Shown here: positions 48,775 to 60,047 of the stretch, piece by piece
Layout: every line of letters begins with the position of its first letter
Position numbering within the stretch: the stretch's first letter is position 1
Assembly (NCBI GenBank): GCA_001600095.1
Contig: BCIX01000001.1
Span: forward strand, 7,651,198 to 7,715,197
DNA: 64,000 nucleotides
Source: Bullera alba
Lineage: Eukaryota; Basidiomycota; Tremellomycetes; Tremellales; Bulleraceae
Direction of reading: 5' to 3'
Position numbers and translations under genes: made by a program
Notes under the pieces: generated by a model
The model's database searches: none
Seen by the model: the letters and a program-made list of their open reading frames with translations, nothing else
Told to the model about the DNA's origin: nothing

Positions 48775-51486
48775 ATGACCGAAGAAGGTGAGTGTGCTCG
48801 ACGCCTCATGGCTGTGAAGTGCTTTACATTACGTTGCAGTCGCTGACTGGCTATATTGCCAGTGTCAGTATCCCTGCATGAGCTATTGCGGACTGTACCT
48901 CACCTACAATGTCCCGACCTCTCCGAATCGACCGCAGCCGATTACTTGGACCGGCTGATATCTTTGCCGTTGGCCAGTCTTCAGAAGGAGCCGTCGTCGA
49001 TCTCAAGCGAAGCATCCACTGTTGAAGCCGAGCTCACCAATCTTTGCTATCGGGAGTACTCGACTTTCATTTCTGTTTACAGATCATCGACTGCTATTCA
49101 GACCGCCTTCACAGACTTCGACTCCAGTCTCGACCAGCTACTCGACGCAGTCCCGGACCTTGAACAGGCATGTAGGCAGTTCTCGAAACAGACATCGGGC
49201 CTTTCCTCCGCACGAACTCGCGCCGTTCTGATCAAAGATCACCAAGAAAAGCTCTCGAATGTACTTGAGCTCCCCCATCTACTGGAGACTTGCATCAGGA
49301 ATGGATACTACCAAGAAGCAGTGGAGCTTATCGACCATTCGAAGCGAATGTCTAGCAAATACCCGGAGGCTGGGATTGTCAAGGACGTCGCCAAGGAGGT
49401 CGAATCTGTCTCTCAACTTATGATCTCTCAACTACTGGCTTTGCTTCGAGAGCCTGTCAAGCTACCGACATTGGTCAAGAGCATCGGCTTCTTGCGGCGA
49501 ATCGCAGTCTTCGACGAATCCACCTTGAGCTACGTTTTCATCAACAGTCGGCTGGCCAATTTCAGAGACCAACTGGTACAGCTCGAACGACAGCGAAGCG
49601 AGCCGGTTATGTACGTCAGAAAGTACATCGATGCCTTCCGCGAGAACGTCTACGACATAGTTTCCCAATACAGTGCGATCTTCGAAGACCCTCAACTCAT
49701 CGACGCCTTTGCCAGCCATTGCGTGGAAGACCTATTACATCTCCTCTCCACATACATCCCCAGGCTGTCAGGCGACTCGGCAGCATTCTCGTCCATCCTC
49801 GTCCAACTCGGCTACTGCGCCCAGTCCTTCGCAAGGGTCGGCCTTGATTTCTCCTCTCTACTACCAAGATCATTTGTCAACACCGTCATCAGCACTTTTT
49901 CGCATTCAGTTCAGCTCGCTCATGAACAATTGGTCGCTACGTTGACGTCAGCCAGCCAAGCATCAGGATCGCCAATCGATAGTCTGATACGAAACGGGCA
50001 ACGGCCGCAAGCCGGTAACGTGCTGCCGACCGATGATTTGTCGCAACCGCCGATCCTCGATGATTCGCCTCCAATAGCACTCTTTGTCAACGCTCATTTG
50101 TCAGCCTTGAACAGTCTTCGATTGCTGGCGCCGCTCGAACAATACACTGTACTGGCAAACTTACAGACCGCTTCTCTTACTGAGTCCACTGCTGCAATGC
50201 TTGACTTCCTCAAGCAAAGTTTGGACCAACCGGTCGTCTCAGCCAGTCGGCCAAAGCACACGCGAACACCTTCTTCGCCTCGAAATCATCTTCTACGGCG
50301 GAATACCGAGACACAGCTTTCACCAGCCGTAAGGGCAGCTCGTCGGTACGAAACCCAGGCCAATAGCCTCTACATCGCTCGGACATGGTCAGCGACAGTA
50401 CGATATCTGACTTCCGCCTTGCACGCTCAGGTCTATCACTTCCAAGATCAGGTCGAGTTGAGCCGACTCGAGCCCCACATTGGCCAACTCGAAGCTTGGA
50501 TTACAGAACACGAGCAAGCCCCGACGAACCCCCCGCTCCAGGTATTGCCCGACGGAGAAGAGAAGGCAGAACCAATGGTCGAAATCGAAGTCTCGCCTGG
50601 ACCTGCCAATGGATCACCAAGTGTGCTCGTTCAAGATACGAGCTTGAAGAAGTCGCCCACCTTGCCGATCGCATCCGCTGCCGACAAATCCGAAGCCGAT
50701 CAACCTCGGACTTCATCGCCGAAGACCCCAGTGGACGAGGATCTCCCGCAAGTATCTGGTGATGCCATAGGAACAGCCGGTGGTATCTTGCATGAGTCTG
50801 TGGCTCCTTCTGGCGGCATAGAAGATATCGATGGAGTCGAGCATTCACCGGTGGAAACGAAGAAGACTGCACCTCTCGAAGACGTCTTGGATATGCCCAT
50901 AGATCCGCACACACTCGCAGAGCCACCCATGGCTGTCGATCCATCGCCGCCTGTTGAGACCGAATCGATCATCGGCCCCGAGGCTGAAAGCGAACCGGCT
51001 CAAATAGCGAATCCTGTCCCAACATCGTCTCTTGCCGATCTGGCAGACACGAGTGAATCAGCTCCCATACGTGTGGCGAGTGGGTCATCAGTGAACTCAG
51101 CCGACGTAACAGCCAAGGAACCTTTCACTCCCGCTGTAAACGGTAATCCACCGGCAACGTCCGAGGTTGTAGTGGAGGCAGATGTCTCGTCGAGCCCTTC
51201 GATCCCGATAGTCGAGGATAGCCAGCACGACGGTGATCTGCCTACACAGGGCATTCCTGCCGGTGAACCCGAGCCGCCCATCTCATCTGCCTCACCTGTC
51301 AGTGGCGCAGGTACGCCGACAGCGATCGAGCCTGAGGATGGAGTAATCAGTGTAACAGGCGAGGAGACGCAGCAAGAGGATAGCAAATCGGATCATGGAG
51401 ACACTGCAGCCCCTTCCGTCGAGGCGACGGCACCTACCACTGGATCGTCCAAGGCGAAGAAGAAGAAAAAGAAGAAGAAGACATAG
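48775..51486 (+). CDS. COG8: Conserved oligomeric Golgi subunit 8 with long acidic tail
   Basis: Exons 48775-48787 (13 nt) and 48863-51486; 878 residues. All three frames just upstream of 48863 contain stops, so a first exon is required: ATGACCGAAGAAG plus a 75-nt intron gives MTEEVSVSLHELL. COG8 (Dor1) belongs to the tethering complex for retrograde Golgi vesicles. The Dor1 domain covers ~1-400 (helical, YREYSTFISVYRSSTAIQTAF, LPHLLETCIRNGYYQEAVEL). The remaining ~450 residues include a Pro/Ser/Asp/Glu-rich low-complexity region (~575-860) and a terminal lysine run (KAKKKKKKKKT). Metazoan COG8 lacks this tail. 50 bp separate its stop from that of convergent SHO1. Confidence 0.88.
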
Positions 51487-51536
51487 ACGCATATTTTGTA
51501 TTATTGAGAATGCATGTTTCCATCATCCGCAAGTGA

Positions 51537-52638
51537 TCATAGCATAGCAAGGTAGTTTGATGGCGCAATCTATGTCGTCAGCCAGGATCTTGCTTGCCGA
51601 CTTACTCCTGTTTGACCCGAGGGTGTGCGGACCTGGAACCATTTCCCAGTATTGTCCACGACCTCGAGAATGTCTCCTTTAGCAAAGGACACCTCATTTG
51701 GATCATCGGGCGACGCGTTGTATGCGTACATGGCCCTGTGTGAGGGTGAGTTGAAAGTCTGCACCAATACGATTGGGACTCACTTGGCGCGATGCCTGTA
51801 TTGATCATCTTCTCCAGACGGACTTTGCGGGTTGTAGCTGACACTTGGTCCCGCCTTCTGTGGGGTGGTATTCGTAGCAGCGGGAGCATATCCGTTGGGT
51901 CCGCCCATTGTATAGCTCGACTGGTTCCTTTCACTTTGATATGTGTCGCCGACGCCCACACCGTGGCTGCCGATACCAGTCTCCACGCCGTTGAAGCCCG
52001 CAACGGACTCTCTTTGGTGACCTCTTCTGGAGTAGCTCGACAATCCTCCATTCCCACCAGCATTGAGCAATCGATAGAACAAGGAGTCCTCTTCGGATGT
52101 CAGATACAACAGCCAGATGAGCTGATAAGTTGCTGTTGGTTAGCGATGATATGATGCGCACATCCTGTACACTTACATCCACCATTGCGAGTAGCAACCA
52201 TCCCACACCGACTGCAATCAATGAGCCTCGGTCTGAGAAGATGAACTCGGCTCCGTAGACAGCGAAGACTTCGGCAACGGCAAGAACGACCGCCAGCTGG
52301 AATCTATGGATCGCGAGCGAGTCGCTACACAGCGCCAGACTGAAAGATGTGTCAACACACCGCATCAGGTTCTTGGCGTGAGCCGTGCGGACGAGCTCAC
52401 AAGAGATGGACGATCACAGCGAGCTGTATCCAGATGTTATACCAGAGGTAGTGGACGACTGGAGTATTGTCGAGCGTAGCTGAGATGTCAGCTGGGGTGC
52501 AGACGTTAGCTACTCACTGTATTGAGCCTCTGAGGCACACTGAGAAGCAAAAGCAATGATCCAAGCTGGGACGGCGATAATGTAGGTAACGAGGAATAGC
52601 GGGTGCCTCAGGACGAATCCCACGTCAAAGTGCGGCAT
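51537..52638 (-). CDS. SHO1: Osmosensor adaptor Sho1
   Basis: Six exons (52638-52518, 52479-52401, 52339-52177, 52121-51784, 51735-51606, 51569-51537); 287 residues. Sho1 is a plasma-membrane adaptor that links osmotic stress to the Hog1 MAP kinase path through Pbs2. Four transmembrane helices occupy the first ~130 residues (FLVTYIIAVPAWIIAFAS; LWYNIWIQLAVIVHLF; LAVVLAVAEVFAVYGAEF; AVGVGWLLLAMVDLIWLLYL). A Ser/Gly/Tyr-rich linker follows, then a C-terminal SH3 domain (AMYAYNASPDDPNEVSFAKGDILEVVD...GKWFQV...GIAPSNYLAML). The final 33-nt exon supplies the SH3 APSNY motif. Confidence 0.93.
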
Positions 52639-53086
52639 TTTGACTGGCGATTCAGACCGGGTGATGCTGTCGCAGAGCTCGTTGAGATGATAGACCGCTC
52701 ACCGACACGTACGTCCGAGTGAAGTACAAGGTAGACATTGAGAACTCAACATTCCCTTTGGGTTTGGGGGTTTATTTACTTTGCTTTACACCGCCTGAAC
52801 AGGTTACGTAATCTTGTCGCCACCCAACTCGCAACCTGAAACAGCACTAGAGTGTCGTCACTCCCCAATCACTCCCGGCTTCGGTGTCTCGACGCTCAAC
52901 CAAGTGCACATCCTCTAACGACAACAGCAGAATCGTACTCAAAATTTTATCCAGTGGGAGGTATTGCGTTGTTGGTACTCATTCCGGCACATCCTTCAAC
53001 CACGATTCGCCCATTGATTTGGACCACCTTGACCATCAACAACGGCGGCGGTCAGGTCAGCACCGGACCGCAAGTCTTGTCATGTC
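52639..53086. promoter_or_regulatory. Shared divergent promoter, SHO1 / ATG14-like
   Basis: 448 bp with no splice-supported coding sequence. The first usable ATG for the + gene is 53087. Confidence 0.45.
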
Positions 53087-54220
53087 ATGACCACTTGTGG
53101 CTGTTGTCAGCAGCAGCAGCTTAGGCTTTACTGTGCTCCCTGCTTAGTCGATGGGTGAGCTGATCCGAAGGAATGATCGATCACCTGAGCTGATCCGTCA
53201 CAGTGTGAACACGCACGGCAAATGGGCCAACAGCGTTCAGTCCCAGTCTACCGCGGCTATCCTCCGATCGACCCAGTTGCAAGACAAGGCAGCGGCATGG
53301 AGAGATCTGCGCGCAGGAGTGAATTCCCAAAAGAAAAGATGCTCTCAGCTGCGTCAGAACATCGAGATGATGGAGGTGCAAATTCACAAAGGTATTCAAG
53401 CCAGTTGCAAGCTTCGCATACCGGCTGACCTCCTATAGATGTCGTCGCCAGCCGCAGAATCGCTCCTAGCAATTTCGACGAGCGGCAGAGGACGACCTTG
53501 GCTATTCGTCAGGTGCATCGTGAACAACTGGAAGTGAATGGGAGAATTAAACATGCCCGCCAAGTCCTCGTGCGAGAGGCTATACAGCTGTTTGGGCTGG
53601 AAACAATGACTATCGCTGGTGTCGGATGGGGTCAAGGTTGGTGCCCCCAATCTGAATAAGCTGACGATTAAGATTCCTCTACAGGCAATGCCGCGCTCTT
53701 GCATGTCATCCACCTCCTTTCTCTTCTCACAGTCTACCTCTCGATCGCACTACCATACACACCATTCTTTCCTGATCTCAATCATGTTGGACGACCATCT
53801 CTGCGGGCAAATAGCCCATATCTTAACACTGCCAAGTATCGCGACAAACTTGTCCTCTGGATGCCATCCTCGACCAAATCCGAGCGATCAAGACTCAAAT
53901 ACCGGAACTTCATGGTCGCTTATGGACTGCTTTGCCATTCCTTGGCCTACTTGGCCTGGAGCCAAGGAGTAGAGGGTATCGGCGTTCGGGGAGAGGGTGT
54001 AGAAGACGATGATATCCTCATACCAGCAACGGAGCCGTTGCGACTGCTCAAAGCGCTGGGTGAATCTGAAAAGCTAGGGGAGCGATTTCACGGTCCAGGT
54101 GGATCCCTGCGGCATATGGGTTTCAGTCTCGACGTAACTCGAGTGGTCGGAGCTCTGGTCGCAGACGAAGCCGACTTAGGAGAAGATTGGGACATGGTGA
54201 ATGCATTGACAATAAACTAG
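53087..54220 (+). CDS. ATG14: Atg14-like autophagy subunit of PI3-kinase complex I
   Basis: Exons 53087-53154, 53204-53391, 53439-53636, 53685-54220; 329 residues (yeast Atg14 has 344). Atg14 directs Vps34 complex I to the autophagosome formation site. The first exon gives MTTCGCCQQQQLRLYCAPCL, paired cysteine motifs of the Atg14 type that Vps38/UVRAG normally lacks. A coiled coil (~25-130) is followed by the Atg14/UVRAG domain (HVIHLLSLLTVYLSIALPY, KYRNFMVAYGLLCHSLAYLAWSQG). The C-terminal BATS-like extension of animals is absent. Exon 1 ends GATGG|GTGAGC; without that intron the frame stops at once. Vps38 remains a weaker alternative. Confidence 0.75.
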
Positions 54221-54311
54221 ACAATATTGGCCATCGGACGATCCCACGAGCTCTGCTTGGGATGGTAAGGAAAGACTACACATGACAATTCTTCATTGCC
54301 AACTGGTGAGT

Positions 54312-55082
54312 CTACTTGGTGAAGTAGTACATGGCTCCGTAGTTGACTTGAATCTTCTCCCCCTCGGTAGTGCACTGATCGTCAGCGGAAGCCACTGTTG
54401 CTTACTCACAGATGCAGGAGGCTGACCCGAAGCAGTGTCCAATCGGAAGACGGATTTGGCGAGAGTACCTTGGCCGGCAACAGCTGAAAGCTGGAGTGAT
54501 GCGACGTCGGTAGCGGGAGCGGGTGCATCCACGCCCGCTGTCCTGGACAACAAGACTTTGTCCTTCGCAGTGGCGAAGACTGGCGAGATGGCGCCGGCAG
54601 TCGAATTCGGGGTCGTACTGGATGGCTCAGCGAGGGTCTGTACCACTATCGGTTCACTCACCTAAAGTAGTGCTTGATAGTGACGGGAAGCTTGGCGTTG
54701 GGGTAGGAGAGCGCCTTGAGAGCGATCTCGGGCAGCAGGTCAGAGACTACCTTGCTGTCGACGAAAGGTTTTGTCGCGGCGAAGACGCAAGATACGTCGT
54801 AGAGGCTATGTCTTGTTAGTGATCGAACAATGAGGACGAGACTCACTCGGCGACGGCACCCGCAGAAACGTATTTCCCTGCGGTACATGTATAGTTTTGG
54901 GTTCCCCTTCCAACAGTGACGGCCGAAAGCTTTTGTCCGGATGGGAGAGACAGGCCTGCAACAGTGGGAATAGTGAGCCCTGCGAGGGAGCAACCTTGTG
55001 GAACTGCTCTTGGCGGGAAAGGAGCGAATGGGAAGGCGGAGGCCGTGGCCACGAGAAGAGAGGTGATGAGCAAGGAAAGCAT
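54312..55082 (-). CDS. Secreted DUF3455-type protein
   Basis: Four exons (55082-54847, 54805-54662, 54617-54410, 54374-54312); 216 residues. A clear signal peptide (MLSLLITSLLVATASAFPF) is followed by a domain with GTQNYTCTAGKYVSAGAVADLYDVSC, KHYF and ASCTTEGEKIQVNYGAMYYF, the pattern of fungal DUF3455 secreted proteins. Function unknown. The second acceptor (CCAG at 54618) was chosen over the nearer one because only it restores the frame; that makes a 44-nt intron instead of 24. Confidence 0.75.
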
Positions 55083-55574
55083 TATGAAGCTGGTATGGTA
55101 TTCGAGAAAGAGTGTGATTTGGGTATATGTGAAAGAAGGTTGATGAAGAGAGTGGGATAAGTCTTGTCCATCCTTCCTTCTCGTCGAGCTTAAGTACGCG
55201 TGCGAGTCATCTCATGACCAGAGATGTGAAGGGAGCCATGTGTAATGTCCTTTGCATGGATGTTTCACATCGTCGACGACGGGATACCGTTGCTGAGCCA
55301 CCGTCGTGCCTGTCGATCTTGGTTCGGGTGTTGAAAGGCACACACCTCAACACACACCATGTTGTCTGGCAACAGCAAACCATCACCATGGCAACGTCTG
55401 CGAACGTATGCTAGCGAGCCCAAGCATGGCCGAGCTTGACGACAGGTACCGGGCAGGACGGTGTGTATGCACATGGGACAATGTAAAGCATCTCATCGTG
55501 TGTATCTGCCGCTACTTTGAGTTACCTCATGGAGCCTCATGCCATGATCGACATGACTATTGTGGCTCGAGCCG
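55083..55574. other. Intergenic, DUF3455 promoter and LIM 3' region
   Basis: 492 bp. Short CAACACACACCA-like tracts near 55345-55365; no gene or RNA seen. Confidence 0.5.
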
Positions 55575-57104
55575 CTACGCTGACTGTTCCCAGCACTCGG
55601 TGCAAAGGGCCAGCCCGTCCTTTGGAAAGAACATTCCATTGGGAAAGTCGCGTCCGCATGACTGCTTAAGTCAGTCTCGGCTGCCATTTGACCGCAGGCC
55701 ACACTCACAGCGCAGACAAAACACTCCCTGTGCCACTTTGCGCCCATTGCAGCCACCGCAACGTCGGGTATTGGTAGAGTGCACTTCTTGCACCTAGGCT
55801 TGTGAAGTCTAAGGTGGCACTTTTCACAGTATGGGTGACCTTTGTGTATAACGAACGGATCAGTCTCGCCATCGTCTGTGCCTCCAGCGCCAGGAGCAGA
55901 CGATTTCGAGGGATCGAGGAAAGGATCGCCGCACTCGGAGCAGAAGAAGTGGAGTTCGTGGTAGAATCGCTGGCCCAACATCGGATCATCTAGCGTAACG
56001 AACCGAGCATCCACGATGGGCGTCTTACAGTGAAAGCATTGATTGGCGAATTCCTACACTTGTCAGCGAGGTCGGGGTAGATGTCACTCACGTTGTGGTA
56101 GTCCAGATGGCAATACGCCTTGCCTCCTGCTTCATAGCTGCTTACATGCTCCAGCATATCACCACAAGTGTTGCATTTGAAGCAGTGCGGATGCCATCTC
56201 TGGCCCATCGCGTTGACGAATCTCCCAATGATTGGTTCGTTGCAGCCTTTGCAGAGCAATGCACCCGTTTGCTCGCGAGCTGTATCCTGGGAGACCTGAA
56301 TGATGGGCACTAGAGACACCGCAATTCCCGTGGGCTCCTTGACTTCGATCTCGTCTCCATCTCCATCCTCGTCTGGGAAGTTGATGACAGGAAGTTGGTT
56401 GAACTTGGCTGGTGAAAGTGACCTTGAGGAGCTAGGTTCCACAATCGAAGGATAAGGAGTGGTGGGTGAAGGTGTCAAGGTTTCCTCCTCAACTGTTGAC
56501 GGTTGTCTCCGCTGCGAGGTGTTCAAAGGCCTGGGTGCGACTCCCCTATCCAGACTCCTTGAGCTGTTCACTCCTACTGGTGGCTTTGGCAACGGTCTGC
56601 GTCCTGACGGAAAGCCAACCCTATCCAGAGATCTGATTGACGAGATGGTATCGGAACGTTCGATGACAGCCTGTATGGGTGATGGTGTGCGCGAAGGGGA
56701 AGCCGGGACTATGGGGGGAACAGGCTGAGGTCGAGGTCTTCTTGTCGGGACAGTTGTGGGCGGTTCCGGTACGGAATTGAACTGAGCAGGCGATTGTGTC
56801 CTCGTAACGTCTTCTCCCGAGCCTTGTCGACGAGCGAGCTCCTTAGCTCGCTTCCGGTCTTGGAATGTAGAGAATACCGGTGGCTCGTACGCAGTCTTGG
56901 GCTGCGGCGCTGGGATTGCTTGGATATGCTGAGGATGTGGTGGCCATTGTGGATTACCTGGACCTGCCGAGGTGTGATCATGTGGGGGTATATTGGGGTA
57001 GGCCTGATAAGCTGAGGAAGAAGGTCCGCCTGGCTTATGGTAGTATTGTGCTGAGACCTGTCAGGTCGACAATACACGTGAGACTCACAGTTACTGTAGT
57101 CCAT
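55575..57104 (-). CDS. PXL1: Paxillin-like protein with three LIM domains
   Basis: Exons 57104-57089 (16 nt), 57050-56092, 56053-55709, 55661-55575; 468 residues. Yeast Pxl1-type proteins link Rho signalling and the actin ring at growth sites. The first ~235 residues are Pro/Ser-rich. Three LIM domains follow: LIM1 CKGCNEPIIGRF..WHPHCFKCNTCG; LIM2 CFHCKTPIVDARF..FFCSECGDPF with a ~20-residue Gly/Asp-rich insert inside its second zinc module; LIM3 CKKCTLPIPD..WHRECFVCASCGRDF..CTECWEQ. The third LIM is completed by the last 87-nt exon. The 16-nt first exon with acceptor 57051 gives MDYSNSQYYHKPGG; other acceptors hit stops. Confidence 0.8.
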
Positions 57105-57335
57105 TATAGTCGAGCAATCCTCCTTGTGGGAGATGGAGAAAAGAGTTGCAGTACCGTTGTTCGGCGGTAGGCGGGGACAACAACAACAAGTCAACGTCAA
57201 TCGAAATCGAGGAAGCGCGTACAAAATGTTGTTGCATTTCGTTGTCTCAGCTGTTTCATGATTCATCATTACCTCGACTCTACTCTATGTCTAGTTCTCT
57301 ACATATCGCCTCGAGGGCCTCAGTGTTCGCCGATC

Positions 57336-58281
57336 CTACAGTACTCTCTTAAGCGTATCCCAGCTGCGCACCAAGTCAGTTCACGATCAATCAATACGAG
57401 CCGGGAGCCGCTGAGGGAGGACTCACGCTGCGACAGGTCTAGGCAAAGCCTGAGCCGCCAGCTCGGGGTAGTAGCTGTCGACAGTCTTCATGAGCATCTC
57501 AAAGGCGACTTCATACCCGGCGGGTGTCAGATGAAGGCCATCGCTAAGCACGTAAGCTGGGCAGCTCGACCTTGACTTACTATAGGTATGGACCGAGGGA
57601 GTGAGCATCAGAACCACCGGCGGTCTCGATCAGGCTTTTGTGGATGTCGATGCACGGCAGCTTCTCCTGCTCTGCGACAGCCAGACATGCGTCTACGTAG
57701 CGCCTGGTATTTCCAGGCTCACGACCGTTGCCTTTACTCCATAGCTCCGGTACGAAGGGAGGAGGCGTGATGAAGACGATCTTCGCACCTGTCGGGCGCA
57801 GCAAAGCAACAAAGCGAGATAAAAGCTCCTTGTATCGCTCTATCGGGACATGTTGGACCTCTGTCTCGAGTGTGGAGTCATTGGCACCTGAGAAGAGTGA
57901 GCCGAGCTCGTTAGACTCAGGTGTGACTCACCGAACCAAACTGTCACGAGCCTGATCTTCTGTGCCGGTGAATCTTTGGCCAGAAGACGCTCAAGAACAG
58001 GCAAAGCCCTGGCTCGTCAGCACACTTCGCATGACGTTCTACACACCACTCCGTATTGTAGCCTGTCGAGCGTCAGCATGGTATCAGGTCCCAAGCACTT
58101 ACCTGCAAAGCCTCTGTTCACAACGTCGAGCTTCCGGGTGTAGTGCTCGGCGACCCGCTGATAAAGCGAGCCACTGTTGCTCGCCTCGGTGATCGAATCG
58201 CCCTGCGAGGTCAACGCCTGTCCACGCCGTGTAATTGCTTACGAATAGGACGATCGCGTCTGTGAAGCTTGGATCAGACAT
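57336..58281 (-). CDS. IAH1: SGNH/GDSL esterase, isoamyl-acetate-hydrolase type
   Basis: Seven exons (58281-58243, 58202-58103, 58062-58047, 58008-57932, 57887-57581, 57543-57427, 57363-57336); 227 residues. IAH1 hydrolyses short-chain acetate esters in the cytosol. Block I GDSIT begins right after the first intron; LDVVNRGFAGYNTEWALPVL matches the IAH1 block; GAND is block III; DGLHLTPAGYE holds the catalytic Asp-His pair. A 16-nt exon (58062-58047) is needed to join GFAG to WALPVL. The final 28-nt exon extends past an in-frame TGA, giving WDTLKRVL at the end. Confidence 0.88.
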
Positions 58282-58723
58282 ACTGCAGAGTAAGAAGACT
58301 GAAGTGTGATTGTATGCGAGCGTATGCGTCTGTATACTTATATCACGAATCGTCTGCCTAGAGTCGTACCCAGTTGGAGAAGACTTGTGCCGATCACCGA
58401 CGGGCCGAGGCTATTTCCTGCCCACGCAGCACCAATGAACGACCGATGTACCCGTACCATGCTTCGTGCTGTCAGCCGAGGGCCACATATCGCTTAGGCA
58501 CTCATGCTAGGTCATAACGCCTATCCTTGACCGCAAGCATGCATGACCTGACGATCGGAGGAATGGAGTAGACGACTCGGATGGTAAGATCGGCGGAGAG
58601 ACCAGAGTACCCGAATGTACTCCGGTTCCGAACTGCTGATGACTGATCCTTTCATTACACCTCAACTCCTTCGCCTACTCACCTTGTCATTTGATCAGTA
58701 TCACCACGACAGTGACTCCCACC
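58282..58723. promoter_or_regulatory. Shared divergent promoter, IAH1 / PTPA
   Basis: 442 bp between divergent starts; no coding frame with support. Confidence 0.45.
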
Positions 58724-60043
58724 ATGACCGCAGAACAAGGTCCATCCAGAATACCAGTCAAGCGTATCTTGTCTCCTGCACATCTCGCCGCGTACAAGCG
58801 ATCAGAGACGCACTCTGAATTGGTCACCTTTGTCAAAACACTGAACGGTCGGATTCAAGGTGTCACGCTCAGCCAGGCGGGAGAGCCGTCCGCGGTACGT
58901 GTAGACTGTAGCGAGCTGTAGCTGACGCTTGCAGAGGACGAAGCCCCTGATAGATATCCTGGACTCTGTGCTCTCAACCGCAAAAGCAATACCTCCAGTC
59001 GACAACAAGCTATCTCGCTTTGGTAACCCAGCGTTCAAGGACTTTTACGATGCTGTCTCCAAGGTAGGCTGATCGGAATGACTCGGCTGACAAATAGTCA
59101 TCCCCAGAGCTACATACCCGCATCGCCGGACTGCCATCCGAGTTGCAAAGCGAGATACAGACCTACTTTGTCGAGTCGTGGGGCAACAGGGAAAGGGTAG
59201 ACTATGGGAGTGGAATGGAATTGAGCTTTCTGTGTTGGATGTAGGTCGACCTCAGCGTGCATGACTGATATTCCAGGTTCTGCTTAGCCAAAGTTGGTGC
59301 TGTGAATGAGGAGGATTACCCTTTCCTGGTCCTCGGCGTCTTCTGGAAGTAAGTTCTCCGTGTGTCCTCTCACTGACAACTAGGTATATACAGATCATGC
59401 GCTACCTTCAATCCACGTACTGGCTAGAGCCAGCTGGATCCCACGGCGTCTGGGGACTGGATGACTACCAGTTCCTGCCCTTCCTCTGGGGAGCTGGGCA
59501 GCTTAAAGGTGAGCTCTGGACTGTAAGACAGGATCTAACCCTCCATCAGATCACAAACACCTGAAGCCAAAGTCCATCCACAATCCTGAAGTACTTGAGG
59601 CGTTCTCCGGCGACTACATGTACCTCTCGTGTATATCGTTCATCAACAGTATAAAAACGGCGTCTCTTCGGTGGCACTCGCCTATGTTGGACGATATCTC
59701 GGTGGTCAAGACTTGGGACAAAGTCAATCAAGGGATGATCAAGATGTACGAGGCCGAGGTACTTGGAAAGCTGCCGGTCATGCAGCACGCACTTTTCGGT
59801 TCCCTCATACCTTTCCCGGATGACGATCCGGAGCTGAAGAACGCGGAAGAGCTTCCCGTGGACGCACATGGACACGTTCACGTCAAAGGTGAAACGGGCT
59901 GGACCATGGACTGCTGTGGGATACCAGGTGAGTCAAGAATGCCGAGAAGTGCTCATTGTCCAGTCCCTTCCGCGTTTGCAGAAGCACAAGCAGGCACTCA
60001 AAGCACAGCCCGAGTGGGAATCAAGCCTATACCCTTTGATTGA
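58724..60043 (+). CDS. PP2A phosphatase activator PTPA (Rrd1/Rrd2)
   Basis: Seven exons: 58724-58894, 58935-59063, 59098-59240, 59277-59348, 59384-59508, 59550-59927, 59964-60043; 365 residues. PTPA is a prolyl isomerase that activates protein phosphatase 2A-type enzymes. Diagnostic blocks are [65 protein letters not shown] and [17 protein letters not shown]. The sequence is full length, ending in IPFD. Which paralog, Rrd1 or Rrd2, was not decided. Confidence 0.94.
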
Positions 60044-60047
60044 TGCA

